Assembly: GCA_944384015.1 (NCBI GenBank)
Contig: CALWRT010000101.1
Location: forward strand, 1 to 41,202
Direction: 5' to 3'
Origin: an uncultured Lachnospiraceae bacterium
GTDB lineage: Bacteria; Bacillota; Clostridia; Lachnospirales; Lachnospiraceae
DNA: 41,202 nucleotides
This document shows, in pieces, positions 1 through 7,823 of the stretch. Numbering within the stretch: the stretch's first letter is position 1; every line of letters begins with the position of its first letter. The notes under the pieces are model-generated. The model did not search any database. It was not told the origin of the DNA and was given only the letters and a program-made list of their open reading frames with translations. The translations under genes and the position numbers were made by a program.

Positions 1-1967
1 ACATCCCCGCAGATGAGCCGGTCCATAATCTTCGTGCTCTCCATATCCCGCTTCGTCGCCTCAATGGCCAGCGTCTGATCCTCTGTCTCCTCAAATGGGA
101 ACATCTCTTCGAATTCTTTCTGCCACACTGTATCCGGCCCGTAGACGTGGCCCTCTCTTGCCTGGCGCTTCGCATAGAGTTCCACAAGGTCGCGTGCCAC
201 CTCCTGCACAGCCCCCCGCACCTTCGTCTTCGTCTTATTCCATTCCTGGCTTCCCAGCCGGTTCAATTTGGGACGCTTGGCATCTGCGCCCGCATATTTC
301 TGCAGTACTTCCAGCTGGGTGGCCAGAATATACAAGTTGCCCCCTGCCGCATATTCAATTTTGATATAGTCTTTAACTGTGCGGTCAATTTCTACTTTCT
401 CTATCCCTCGATAAATTCCCACTCCATGATTTTCATGGACTACATAATCTCCCACATTCAGCTCGGAGAAGCTGTGGATCTGCTGCCCTTCATATACCTT
501 TCTTTTCTTCTTGCGATTCTTCTTCTCGCCGAAAATATCGCTCTCGGACAGAACGGCCAGCTTCAGCATCGGATATTCATATCCTCTCTTCAGATTGCCG
601 TGGATAACCATAATCTCCCCGCGCTGGACAACGCGGTCCATATCCTCATTGTAGAAGCTGGACAGACCGAAGTCCCTTAATTCCTGGGCCAGCCTTTGGG
701 CTCTCGTCTTGGAGCCGCAGAATAAGAGGACGCCGTACCCTTTCCTCTTCCACTGCTTCAGCTCATCTGTAAGCATCTCAAAGCTATTCTGGAAGCCGGT
801 AACCGATTTGACGTTCAGGTAAAAGCTTCTGGAAAAGTTAAATTCCCTGCTCTTGCCCTCCATAATAGACAGGGCGGCGCAGTGCCTCCTGCTCAAGCGT
901 CCGAGCACTTCCCGCACGCCGTAGAGGATATCTGCCTGGCTGGGCAGCACATAGCCTTTAGACAGCCGATTCTCCATGCTGTCCCGGAACTCTGCCTCTA
1001 CAGACTCCCCTTTCTCCAACAGCCTGGATGGTTCATCCAGGAAAAAGTACGTATCCTCTGCCGGAAAATAGTCCAGAAAGGACACCGTGCTGTCATAAAA
1101 ATAGTTGATAAACCCATCCAGGGAACCGCTGCCTTCTGTGTACTCCAGCCGTTCCCGGATCTCTCTTGTCAGGCTCTTGACTCTTCCAGATTCTTCCGTC
1201 TTCCCGTCCTGGGCAAGCTTCTGCGCCTGCAGCTTCCCCTCCTTCTCTATCTTCTCAATGCCCTTCCTGCGCCGCTTCTTATCCAGCAGGATCTCTGATG
1301 CCGGATAGAGAACTGCCTCGGATAGATTCTCAATCGACCGCTGGCTGTCTGCATCAAAACTGCGGATGGAATCAATCTCGTTGTCCCAGAACTCTATCCG
1401 GATGGGATTCTCCTCTGTCAGAGGAAAAATATCTACAATCCCTCCCCGAACCGCGAACTGTCCGGAAGCCTCCACCTGTGCCGTCCGCTCATAGCCCAGA
1501 GCCGCCAGTCTGACAGCCAATGCCTCCATCTCCACCATGCTCGTCTGATGAATCTTCACTACACTGTCCCGTATGAGCTCTAACGGCATGACACGATCCA
1601 TGCAGCCGTCAATACTTGTGATAATCGTAGCCGGTTCTCCCTCCAGCAGTGTTTTCCACACTTCCATCCTCTGCCTGACAAGATAATTGCCGTGGACATC
1701 AGCGCTGAAGAAAATCAAATCTTTGGCTGGATAAAGCAGAGTATTTTCGTCAAAAAAGCGGTAGTCTTCATACAGCTCCTTGGCCTTCAGTTCATTAGCC
1801 GCCAGAATTACCCGGTACTTCTTCCTCTGACCTAATCCGTAGATCAGATGGGCTTTCTGGGAATCTACGCAGCCTGCGATCTGCATCATGCCTGGCTGCG
1901 CGGCGAGCGTCTCTTCCATTGTCTCAAATTCTCCCAACTGCCTTAACGGGTACAAAAATGTCTGCAT
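1..1967 (-). CDS. mfd: Transcription-repair coupling factor Mfd, N-terminal part (cut by window edge)
   Basis: Mfd removes RNA polymerase stalled at DNA lesions and recruits UvrA for nucleotide excision repair. The minus-strand reading frame starts at ATG 1965-1967 (MQTFLYPLRQL) behind an AGGAGAG ribosome binding site and stays open to base 1, giving 655 complete codons. Family members have about 1150 residues, so slightly more than half is present. Visible are the UvrB-like N-terminal region (SADVHGNYLVRQR, then AVRGGIVDIFPLTEENPIRIE), the RNA-polymerase interaction region (GDYVVHENHGVGIYRG) and the start of the translocase domain (FEETEDQTLAIEATKRDM). The window ends inside RLICGDV, immediately before the Walker A GYGKT of the motor. 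It follows pth on the same strand, as in many Firmicutes. The frame is intact, and the truncation is only the window edge. Confidence 0.97.
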   Translation of the reverse strand, partial: MQTFLYPLRQLGEFETMEETLAAQPGMMQIAGCVDSQKAHLIYGLGQRKKYRVILAANELKAKELYEDYRFFDENTLLYPAKDLIFFSADVHGNYLVRQRMEVWKTLLEGEPATIITSIDGCMDRVMPLELIRDSVVKIHQTSMVEMEALAVRLAALGYERTAQVEASGQFAVRGGIVDIFPLTEENPIRIEFWDNEIDSIRSFDADSQRSIENLSEAVLYPASEILLDKKRRRKGIEKIEKEGKLQAQKLAQDGKTEESGRVKSLTREIRERLEYTEGSGSLDGFINYFYDSTVSFLDYFPAEDTYFFLDEPSRLLEKGESVEAEFRDSMENRLSKGYVLPSQADILYGVREVLGRLSRRHCAALSIMEGKSREFNFSRSFYLNVKSVTGFQNSFEMLTDELKQWKRKGYGVLLFCGSKTRAQRLAQELRDFGLSSFYNEDMDRVVQRGEIMVIHGNLKRGYEYPMLKLAVLSESDIFGEKKNRKKKRKVYEGQQIHSFSELNVGDYVVHENHGVGIYRGIEKVEIDRTVKDYIKIEYAAGGNLYILATQLEVLQKYAGADAKRPKLNRLGSQEWNKTKTKVRGAVQEVARDLVELYAKRQAREGHVYGPDTVWQKEFEEMFPFEETEDQTLAIEATKRDMESTKIMDRLICGD

Positions 1968-2054
1968 AGTCCTCTCTCCTTTATAGCAGCCCGACGCCGC
2001 TTCTGCCTTCCCGGCTTCTATCGATTATCTGCCCGGCCTGCTGGCTCCCGGGCA

Positions 2055-2666
2055 TCACTCTCCTGTCCGGCGCCCTTCTGCCTGGGGCGAAGGAGCTTCT
2101 CTCTTCCTATTATACTGGTTCATCGCCGCCTCCATACTGCCTTCCAGTATCATTTTTACCGCATCTGCGGCGTGATCCAGCGCACCGTCCACCAGTTCCC
2201 TGTCCTGTCTCGAGAACGGGCTCAGCACGTAATCTGCCAGATCCCAGCTGGACGGCTTCTCGCCTACTCCGATTTTAATTCTGGCAAAATTCTGCGTCCC
2301 AGCGTGGAGAATAATATTCTTGATCCCATTGTGGCCCCCGGCGCTTCCCTTCTTGCGGATGCGGATATTTCCCGGTTCCAAACTGATATCGTCGAACAGG
2401 ACAAGCAGCTCCTGCTCGGGATCCACTCGGTAATAGTATAGGAAATCCCGAATGCATTCTCCGCTCAAATTCATATATGTCTGAGGCTTTACCAGCACTG
2501 CCTTCTGTCCTCCAATATATCCTATTCCGTAAATCCCCTGAAATTTCTTCCCCTCCATGGAGATCCGGCAGTCTTCAGCAAGGCGGTCCACCGCGTCGAA
2601 GCCCACATTATGTCTTGTATGCGCGTATTTTCTCCCCGGATTCCCAAGTCCTGCAATTATATACAT
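2055..2666 (-). CDS. pth: Peptidyl-tRNA hydrolase
   Basis: Cytoplasmic enzyme that cleaves the ester bond of peptidyl-tRNAs dropped from ribosomes and so recycles tRNA. The 203-residue product has the full family signature: GLGNPG at 6-11, the catalytic His19 in TRHNVGF, Asn66 in TYMNLSG, Asp93 in LFDDISLEPG and Asn113 in GGHNGIK. Length is a little above the usual 185-195 because of a charged C-terminal tail. The start is preceded by AAAGGATGG about 9 bases upstream; a second purine run directly abuts the ATG. It lies 87 bases upstream of mfd on the same strand. An 8-base inverted repeat (CCGCGGAA/TTCCGCGG, 2686-2703) lies just upstream of the ribosome binding site, and a small GGGG/CCCC hairpin lies at 2714-2730. 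Confidence 0.97.
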   Translation of the reverse strand: MYIIAGLGNPGRKYAHTRHNVGFDAVDRLAEDCRISMEGKKFQGIYGIGYIGGQKAVLVKPQTYMNLSGECIRDFLYYYRVDPEQELLVLFDDISLEPGNIRIRKKGSAGGHNGIKNIILHAGTQNFARIKIGVGEKPSSWDLADYVLSPFSRQDRELVDGALDHAADAVKMILEGSMEAAMNQYNRKREAPSPQAEGRRTGE

Positions 2667-2841
2667 CTTCCTAAACCATCCTTTCCCGCGGAATTTTCCG
2701 CGGACGTCATAGCTGGGGCTTTTGACCCCAACATCATCTTATGCGTGTATATTTTATCAGGTAAGAGCTAAATTGAAAAGCGGAAAATGACAAAGAGGAA
2801 GCGGGCGCGAATGCGGACTGAGCGGCTGCAAATCGTAACAA

Positions 2842-2882
2842 GAGGGTATGTCAACACCATCTTCGGTCATTGACATACCCTC
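2842..2882 (-). terminator. Stem-loop after spoVG, probable terminator
   Basis: A perfect 13-base inverted repeat (GAGGGTATGTCAA at 2842-2854, TTGACATACCCTC at 2870-2882) with a 15-base loop lies 37 bases downstream of the spoVG stop. On the minus strand the stem is followed by a weak T-rich stretch (TTGTTACGATTT). It probably ends or attenuates spoVG transcription before pth. The tail is not a strong U-tract, so read-through is possible. The remaining spacer between spoVG and pth shows no gene. Confidence 0.6.
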
Positions 2883-2918
2883 CTGAGATCTCCTGCTCTG
2901 TGCGGCCGGCGCCGTCTC

Positions 2919-3203
2919 TTATGCCTCGGCTTCCGCCTCTTCCGCCTCAGCCAGCACATTCTCATAATGCTCTAGAATCGTCTGCTGTATTTTATCCCTT
3001 GTCCCGGAATTAATTGGATGAGCGATATCCCTGTATTCCCCGTCAGCAGCTTTCCTGCTGGGCATAGCGATAAACAGGCCTTTCTCCCCTTCTATTACCT
3101 TGATATCATGTACAACAAATTCATCGTCCAAGGTAATAGAAACCACCGCTTTCATTTTTCCTTCTTTTGTCACTTTTCTGACGCGTACATCTGTTATGAG
3201 CAT
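2919..3203 (-). CDS. spoVG: Sporulation/virulence regulator SpoVG
   Basis: SpoVG is a small nucleic-acid-binding regulator, first known from its effect on asymmetric septation and cortex formation during sporulation and later shown to bind RNA and DNA in several Firmicutes. The 94-residue product begins [11 protein letters not shown] and contains the conserved core with [11 protein letters not shown], the MPSRK segment and the [11 protein letters not shown] segment, followed by an acidic alanine/glutamate tail ([10 protein letters not shown]). The length is typical. A strong AGAAGGGGGG ribosome binding site precedes the ATG. It lies 27 bases downstream of glgD, so it may be read from the glg transcript, and is followed by a stem-loop. 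I did not find a convincing sigma-H promoter in the short glgD-spoVG spacer. Confidence 0.97.
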   Translation of the reverse strand: MLITDVRVRKVTKEGKMKAVVSITLDDEFVVHDIKVIEGEKGLFIAMPSRKAADGEYRDIAHPINSGTRDKIQQTILEHYENVLAEAEEAEAEA

Positions 3204-3230
3204 ACAAATTGCCCCCCTTCTCTCGTATAC

Positions 3231-4349
3231 CTATATAATATATCTGTCATTTTTCTCTAGAACGATTTTCACTCCGTCCTCTCCCTTATAGCAGGAGTTC
3301 GCCCGGATAGTATCCCTGCTCTCCACAATACAGTTTTCAATATAGCTGTTGTCTCCCAGGTATACATCGTTCAATATAATAGAATTTTTGATAACGCAGT
3401 TATTTCCTACGAAGACTTTCTTAAACAGTATCGAATTCTCCACGGAGCCATTAATGATGCAGCCGCTTGATATCAGAGAATTCTTCACGTTCGCCCCCGG
3501 ATTATACTTAGCCGGCGGCAGATCGTCAATCTTAGAATAGACATCCGGATATTCTTTAAAGAAATAATCCCGGATCTGAGGCTTCAGAAAATCCATGTTC
3601 GTCTTATAATAAGAGTCCACTGTGGAAATATTGCTCCAATACTGCTCTATCTTATAACCATATATCCTCTTAAGTCCTTTATAGCGTATCAAAATGTCCC
3701 GCACAAAATCGAACCGCTCTTCAGATGCGCATTTCTCGACCAGCTCTATCAGCTGACGGCGCCTAATCACATAGATACCGGTAGAAATCTTCGTGCTTGT
3801 GGCCACCATCGGCTTCTCTTCAAATTCCTGGATCCTTCCCTCCTCGTCCATCTTCAAGGTGCCGAAACGGGTCGCATCCTCATCCTCCCCGATTTCTTTG
3901 TAGACCACCGTGATATCTGCCTTCTTGGAAATATGATATTCCAGCACCTTATTGTAATCCATCTTGTAGATCCCGTCTCCGGATGCGATGACTACATAAG
4001 GCTCATGACTCTTCTTTAGAAAATCCAGATTTTGATAGATGGCATCTGCCGTGCCCCGATACCAGAAACTGTTATCGGCAGTTACCGTAGGAGTAAATAC
4101 ATACAGACCTCCCTGCTTCCTACCAAAATCCCACCACTTGGAAGAACTCAAGTGTTCATGCAGGGATCTGGAATTGTACTGGGTCAGTACAGCCACCTTC
4201 TGGATATGGGAATTAGACATATTGCTCAGCGCAAAGTCAATGCTCCTGTAGCTTCCGGCTATGGGCATCGCCGCGATGGCCCGCTTTCTGGACAGTTCCC
4301 GCATCCGATTGTTATTGCCTCCCGCTAATATAATTCCTACTGCCCTCAT
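3231..4349 (-). CDS. glgD: Glucose-1-phosphate adenylyltransferase, GlgD subunit
   Basis: Partner subunit of ADP-glucose pyrophosphorylase, which makes the glucosyl donor for glycogen (granulose). The 372-residue product has the nucleotidyltransferase fold ([13 protein letters not shown] near residue 120, EEKP near 178) and C-terminal left-handed beta-helix hexapeptide repeats ([19 protein letters not shown]). In the N-terminal loop the catalytic GGxGxRL of GlgC is replaced by GGNNNRM, as is usual for GlgD, which is generally regarded as a poorly active or regulatory subunit that stimulates GlgC. The start overlaps the glgC stop by 4 bases (ATGA), so translation is almost certainly coupled and yields matched amounts of the two subunits. 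Confidence 0.95.
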   Translation of the reverse strand: MRAVGIILAGGNNNRMRELSRKRAIAAMPIAGSYRSIDFALSNMSNSHIQKVAVLTQYNSRSLHEHLSSSKWWDFGRKQGGLYVFTPTVTADNSFWYRGTADAIYQNLDFLKKSHEPYVVIASGDGIYKMDYNKVLEYHISKKADITVVYKEIGEDEDATRFGTLKMDEEGRIQEFEEKPMVATSTKISTGIYVIRRRQLIELVEKCASEERFDFVRDILIRYKGLKRIYGYKIEQYWSNISTVDSYYKTNMDFLKPQIRDYFFKEYPDVYSKIDDLPPAKYNPGANVKNSLISSGCIINGSVENSILFKKVFVGNNCVIKNSIILNDVYLGDNSYIENCIVESRDTIRANSCYKGEDGVKIVLEKNDRYII

Positions 4350-5620
4350 GCCAATTCACCTGCCTTAATCAAAGTCTCGCCGCTCTCCAGTATGCCGTCC
4401 GGATAATCTTCCGGCACAGTAGCACCCACAATTGCCGTATTTTTCCCAATCTTCACGTTAGCCGGAATAACAGTATTATCGCCAATAGTTACCAGCCCGA
4501 AGCAATACACACTGGGTTTCTCCTTATTGGGAATATCCTCTCCTATACCCAGGACGACATTTTTCCCAATCTCCACATTCTCAGCAATGATAGATTTATC
4601 TATGATGCAGTTTTCACCAATTTTTGTATTCTGCATAATAATAGAATCCCGGATCACTGCCCCCCTGCCTATAACCACACCAGATCCTATAACGGAATTA
4701 TGTACTTCCCCGTGCACATCCGTCCCTTCTCCGATAATGCTTCTATTTACGACAGCCTCTGAAGAAATATACTGGGGCGGAATAATTTCGCTCTTTGTAT
4801 AGATCTTCCAGAATTCCTCATACAGGTTAAATTCAGGGATAATATCAATAAGTTCCATATTGGCTTCCCAATAGGAGCCGAGAGTTCCAACATCCTTCCA
4901 GTATCCGTTGTATTCATAGGCGAACATCCGTCCTCCCCGCTCATGCAGATAGGGGATGACATGCTTGCCAAAATCACAGCCGCTTATGTCAGCATTGGCA
5001 ATCAGCGCTTCCTTAAGCACCTTCCAGCTGAAAATGTAAATGCCCATGGATGCCAGATTGCTTCTGGGATGTTCAGGCTTCTCCTCGAATTCCTGGATGC
5101 GCCCATCTTCATCTGTTATGACAATACCGAACCGGCTAGCCTCGTCAATGGGAACTGGCATTGCTGCAATGGTAACGTCAGCGTTGTTAGCCTTATGGAA
5201 CTCCAGCATAACCTCGTAATCCATCTTATAAATATGGTCACCGGAGAGTATGAGCACATATTCTGGATTATAGCTCTGCATATACTCCAGATTCTGATAA
5301 ATGGCATTCGCGGTACCGCTATACCATTCACTATTCACGCTCTTCTCATACGGAGGCAAGACGGATACGCCGCCGATGTTGCGATCCAAGTCCCAGGGGA
5401 TACCGATTCCGATATGCGAATTCAGGCGCAGCGGCTGATACTGGGTTAATACACCGACAGTATCTACACCCGAATTGATGCAGTTGCTCAGCGGGAAATC
5501 GATGATCCGATACTTACCTCCAAAGGCGACAGCCGGCTTGGCTACTTTGGACGTAAGAACGCCTAGTCTGCTTCCCTGCCCGCCGGCAAGCAGCATTGCA
5601 ATCATTTCTTTCTTAATCAC
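4346..5620 (-). CDS. glgC: Glucose-1-phosphate adenylyltransferase, GlgC subunit
   Basis: Catalytic ADP-glucose pyrophosphorylase: glucose 1-phosphate + ATP gives ADP-glucose + PPi, the committed step of bacterial glycogen synthesis. The 424-residue protein has the signature loop [20 protein letters not shown] at residues 11-30, [21 protein letters not shown], the [10 protein letters not shown] segment and a C-terminal hexapeptide-repeat beta-helix ([20 protein letters not shown]). The start is GTG at 5618-5620, chosen because AGAGGTGAT lies at the right distance upstream and the protein then begins MIKKEMIAM, as in relatives. It is the first gene of glgC-glgD(-spoVG). No glycogen synthase, branching enzyme or phosphorylase gene is in the window. 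The long leader, hairpins and Spo0A-type boxes upstream suggest growth-phase control. Confidence 0.97.
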   Translation of the reverse strand: MIKKEMIAMLLAGGQGSRLGVLTSKVAKPAVAFGGKYRIIDFPLSNCINSGVDTVGVLTQYQPLRLNSHIGIGIPWDLDRNIGGVSVLPPYEKSVNSEWYSGTANAIYQNLEYMQSYNPEYVLILSGDHIYKMDYEVMLEFHKANNADVTIAAMPVPIDEASRFGIVITDEDGRIQEFEEKPEHPRSNLASMGIYIFSWKVLKEALIANADISGCDFGKHVIPYLHERGGRMFAYEYNGYWKDVGTLGSYWEANMELIDIIPEFNLYEEFWKIYTKSEIIPPQYISSEAVVNRSIIGEGTDVHGEVHNSVIGSGVVIGRGAVIRDSIIMQNTKIGENCIIDKSIIAENVEIGKNVVLGIGEDIPNKEKPSVYCFGLVTIGDNTVIPANVKIGKNTAIVGATVPEDYPDGILESGETLIKAGELA

Positions 5621-5661
5621 AATATCACCTCTTGTAGTTGTAGTTATGACATATTTATATT

Positions 5662-5746
5662 ATGTCCGTTCCCGGACATGATATCTTTGATGCGCCCGAT
5701 CCTGTGCGGGGCCGCACAGCTCGGTTTGCGCAGGTATAATACCTGC
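5662..5746 (-). other. Three consecutive hairpins in the glgC leader
   Basis: Three different perfect inverted repeats of nearly equal size occupy the predicted glgC 5' leader: GCAGGTAT-A-ATACCTGC (5730-5746), CTGTGCGG-GG-CCGCACAG (5702-5719) and ATGTCCG-TTCC-CGGACAT (5662-5679). The first is centred about 10 bases after the predicted transcription start and could equally be a DNA operator. The other two would be short RNA hairpins (two-base loops would in practice open to four). I do not recognise a known riboswitch. Confidence 0.5.
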
Positions 5747-5755
5747 TTTGCAGTT

Positions 5756-5784
5756 ATTATACCATAAAGCATTTGATAAGTGAA
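5756..5784 (-). promoter_or_regulatory. Predicted sigma-A promoter of glgC
   Basis: On the minus strand TTCACT (5779-5784) is followed after 17 bases by a perfect TATAAT (5756-5761) with an extended TG motif (TGGTATAAT). The transcription start would be near 5749, giving a leader of about 130 bases. Spacing and -10 are ideal; the -35 matches four of six. Confidence 0.7.
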
Positions 5785-5788
5785 CATT

Positions 5789-5905
5789 TTTTACAATTTT
5801 TTGCTTTAACTTTTACAATTTTAATATAGTATGCACTATTCAAATAGAAATATCACACGAATCCCAGAATTTTCCAGCGTCATTTTGCATATATTTTTAC
5901 AATTT
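5789..5905. repeat. Three direct repeats of TTTTACAATTT upstream of glgC
   Basis: The 11-mer TTTTACAATTT occurs exactly at 5789-5799, 5811-5821 and 5895-5905. The offsets are 22 and 84 bases, about two and eight helical turns, so the copies would lie on one face of the DNA. The array begins directly upstream of the glgC -35 element, the usual place for an activator. The region is strongly AT-rich, which lowers the weight of this observation. Apart from these repeats, the Spo0A-type boxes and the two promoter regions, I see nothing else in the 512-base gap between glgC and murC. Confidence 0.4.
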
Positions 5906-5927
5906 GCCGCTTTTAATTCAGGGCATT

Positions 5928-5964
5928 TTCGACAAAGATCGGATTGTAATGATTTTTTTCGACA
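5928..5964 (-). promoter_or_regulatory. Two Spo0A-type boxes (TGTCGAA)
   Basis: TTCGACA occurs at 5928-5934 and 5958-5964, so the minus strand carries two perfect TGTCGAA 0A boxes (family consensus TGNCGAA) exactly 30 bases apart, both facing glgC. The flanks are similar (TTTTCGACAA in both). They lie about 150-180 bases upstream of the glgC promoter and about 140-170 upstream of the murC -10. Spo0A control of granulose synthesis is known in clostridia, which fits; binding here is inferred. Confidence 0.45.
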
Positions 5965-6065
5965 AGAAGAGCCGGATTTCAAACGGCTAGCGTCTTCTTC
6001 TCAGGCCTCACAACATTCCCTTGTATGCCCTTCTTCCCCATGTTATACTGACTAACGGGTATACC

Positions 6066-6105
6066 AGGCCCGCACATCTTTGCTTTGGTACTGGGCCTTT
6101 ATAAT
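6066..6105 (+). promoter_or_regulatory. Possible murC promoter region
   Basis: A perfect TATAAT lies at 6100-6105, 27 bases before the murC ATG. No good -35 sits at 16-18 bases (TTTGCT is about 15 away), so this may need an activator. An inverted repeat AGGCCC (6066-6071)/GGGCCT (6093-6098) brackets the -35 position. Confidence 0.35.
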
Positions 6106-6132
6106 AAACAAATTAGGATAGGAAGTGTTCAC

Positions 6133-7512
6133 ATGTTCCACATTAATTTTCAATCTCCCCTGAATATTCATTTCATTGGAATCGGCGGCATCAGTATGAG
6201 CGGCCTCGCAGAGATTCTGTGCAAAGAAGGATTCCGCGTTACTGGTTCTGATTCCAGGCCGTCTGCTCTTACGCAGCATCTGGAGTCTCTTGGCTGTACT
6301 GTATATTATGGGCAAAAGCCCGAGAATATACAGCCGGATACCCAGCTTGTCGTCTATACAGCTGCCATCCATCCTGACAACCCAGAATATCAGCGTGCCG
6401 TCCAGCTCGGTCTGCCAATGCTCTCCAGGGCAGAACTGCTGGGACAGCTCATGACGAATTATAAAACCTCTGTGGCTGTGGCCGGAACTCACGGCAAAAC
6501 AACCACCACTTCCATGCTCTCGGAAGTACTTATGCTGGCCCGCACAGATCCCACCATCTCAGTGGGAGGTATTCTGCAGTCTATCCACGGAAATATTCGT
6601 GTAGGAAGCTCTGATGTATTCGTCACAGAGGCATGTGAATATACGAACAGCTTCCTTCATTTTCTGCCGACAGATTCTATTATTTTAAATATTGAAGAGG
6701 ATCATATGGACTTCTTCAAGGATTTGGCCGATATCCGCAGTTCTTTCCGCCGCTTTGCCATGAAGACTGCCCCCCAGGGCCGTTTAATCATCAGCGCGGA
6801 TATCCCCGGCTATGAGGAAATCTCCCGGGACGTGCCGGCTGATGTGATCACTTTCGCTCTTCGCGGACCAGCTATGTACACCGCTTCGGATATCTGCTAT
6901 GATTCCTATGCCCGCCCTTCTTTCACACTGGTGAAGAATCAGGTTCCGGGAGAACGCTTCTCCCTGATGGTTCCTGGAGAACACAATGTAGCCAACGCAC
7001 TGGCAGTGATCGCCTTTTGTGACAGTTTCGACATCCCATCAGAGATCATTCGCCAAGGGCTGCGCTCCTTCACTGGTACTGACCGGCGCTTCCAATACAA
7101 AGGAGACTGGAACGGGGTGACTGTGATTGATGACTATGCCCACCATCCAACGGAGATTGCCGCCACCCTGCAAGCCGCCAGGAACTATCCTCACAAAACT
7201 CTTTGGTGTGTCTTCCAGCCTCACACTTATACACGTACGAAGGCTTTCCTGAAGGATTTCGCCAAATCGCTCTCTCTCGCCGACCGTGTTGTCCTGGCAG
7301 ATATCTACGCCGCGAGAGAAACGGATACCCTTGGGATCAGCTCACAGACACTGTTGGATGAGCTCACAGCCCTCGGCTGCTCCGCCTCCTATTTTCCATC
7401 CTTCGATGAGATTGAAAACTTTTTGAAAAAAAATTGTTTTCCCGGAGACTTGTTGATAACTATGGGGGCCGGAGATGTGGTAAACATCGGCGAAAACCTG
7501 CTAGAGAAATAG
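6133..7512 (+). CDS. murC: UDP-N-acetylmuramate--L-alanine ligase
   Basis: Cytoplasmic Mur ligase adding L-alanine to UDP-MurNAc, the first amino acid of the peptidoglycan stem peptide, with ATP hydrolysis. I take ATG 6133 (MFHINFQSPLNIHFIGIGG), which has GGAAGTG about 7 bases upstream and gives 459 residues, the normal length; the frame is open for 16 more codons upstream but those lack a ribosome binding site and run over the -10 element. Motifs: Rossmann-like GIGGISMSG near 16-24, TGSDSRPS, the ATP loop AGTHGKTTTTS at 117-127, EACEYTNSFLHF, NIEEDHMDFF, the EHNVANALA segment and DDYAHHPTEI in the C-terminal domain. It is the last feature before the DnaA-box cluster; the first box begins at the base after the stop codon. 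Confidence 0.96.
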   Translation: MFHINFQSPLNIHFIGIGGISMSGLAEILCKEGFRVTGSDSRPSALTQHLESLGCTVYYGQKPENIQPDTQLVVYTAAIHPDNPEYQRAVQLGLPMLSRAELLGQLMTNYKTSVAVAGTHGKTTTTSMLSEVLMLARTDPTISVGGILQSIHGNIRVGSSDVFVTEACEYTNSFLHFLPTDSIILNIEEDHMDFFKDLADIRSSFRRFAMKTAPQGRLIISADIPGYEEISRDVPADVITFALRGPAMYTASDICYDSYARPSFTLVKNQVPGERFSLMVPGEHNVANALAVIAFCDSFDIPSEIIRQGLRSFTGTDRRFQYKGDWNGVTVIDDYAHHPTEIAATLQAARNYPHKTLWCVFQPHTYTRTKAFLKDFAKSLSLADRVVLADIYAARETDTLGISSQTLLDELTALGCSASYFPSFDEIENFLKKNCFPGDLLITMGAGDVVNIGENLLEK

Positions 7513-7706
7513 TTATCCACACTTTCCACATGCTTTTCAACATTTTTGCCGGAAAAGCATGTGGATTTTTTTGTGGATTACTCTGTTGACATAAGCCTTC
7601 TTCCTCCATTCGACATTATCTTCTATATTCCCACAAAAAGCGGGCCTTTTTTCACATTTCTTCCGATCCCCTTTCCAACTTATCCACATTTTCCACAATA
7701 TCCACA
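7513..7706. promoter_or_regulatory. Cluster of DnaA boxes upstream of the dnaD/dnaC-like genes
   Basis: The 311-base gap between murC and the dnaD-like gene holds many DnaA-box 9-mers (consensus TTATCCACA). Perfect boxes lie at 7513-7521 and 7680-7688. Near matches are TTTTCCACA 7689-7697, ATATCCACA 7698-7706, CTTTCCACA 7522-7530, and on the minus strand TAATCCACA 7572-7580 and AAATCCACA 7560-7568. The boxes at 7680-7706 form an uninterrupted head-to-tail trio with a 9-base period, and 7513-7530 a tandem pair. DnaA is the replication initiator and also a transcription factor. This may be a DnaA-regulated promoter region or a DnaA-titration site. No dnaA or dnaN is in the window, so I do not call it oriC. 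The rest of the gap is AT-rich promoter DNA. Confidence 0.75.
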
Positions 7707-7752
7707 AAATTTCTGTCCGAGCCTGTAAAACTTTACCGTCGGAAAAATGCTA

Positions 7753-7781
7753 TTCTCTTTTCAATTTACATATGCTATAAT
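7753..7781 (+). promoter_or_regulatory. Predicted promoter of the dnaD-like gene
   Basis: TATAAT at 7776-7781 with an extended TG motif (TGCTATAAT) and a weak TTCTCT at 7753-7758, spacer 17. It lies 47 bases downstream of the DnaA-box trio, so DnaA bound there could influence it. Confidence 0.5.
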
Positions 7782-7823
7782 CCAGGTATCAAAGCAGGAA
7801 TTTGCAGAATCAAGGGGATTGTT

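Noticed and set aside
147..680. 177-codon plus-strand open frame near the left edge
   Set aside because: Complement of mfd, which is open and conserved across the whole stretch.
3204..3230. Sigma-H promoter for spoVG
   Set aside because: The short spacer and the end of glgD show no acceptable -35/-10 pair of the sigma-H type.
7513..7706. Chromosomal origin oriC
   Set aside because: No dnaA or dnaN nearby and no clear unwinding element beside the boxes; a regulatory or titration site fits better.
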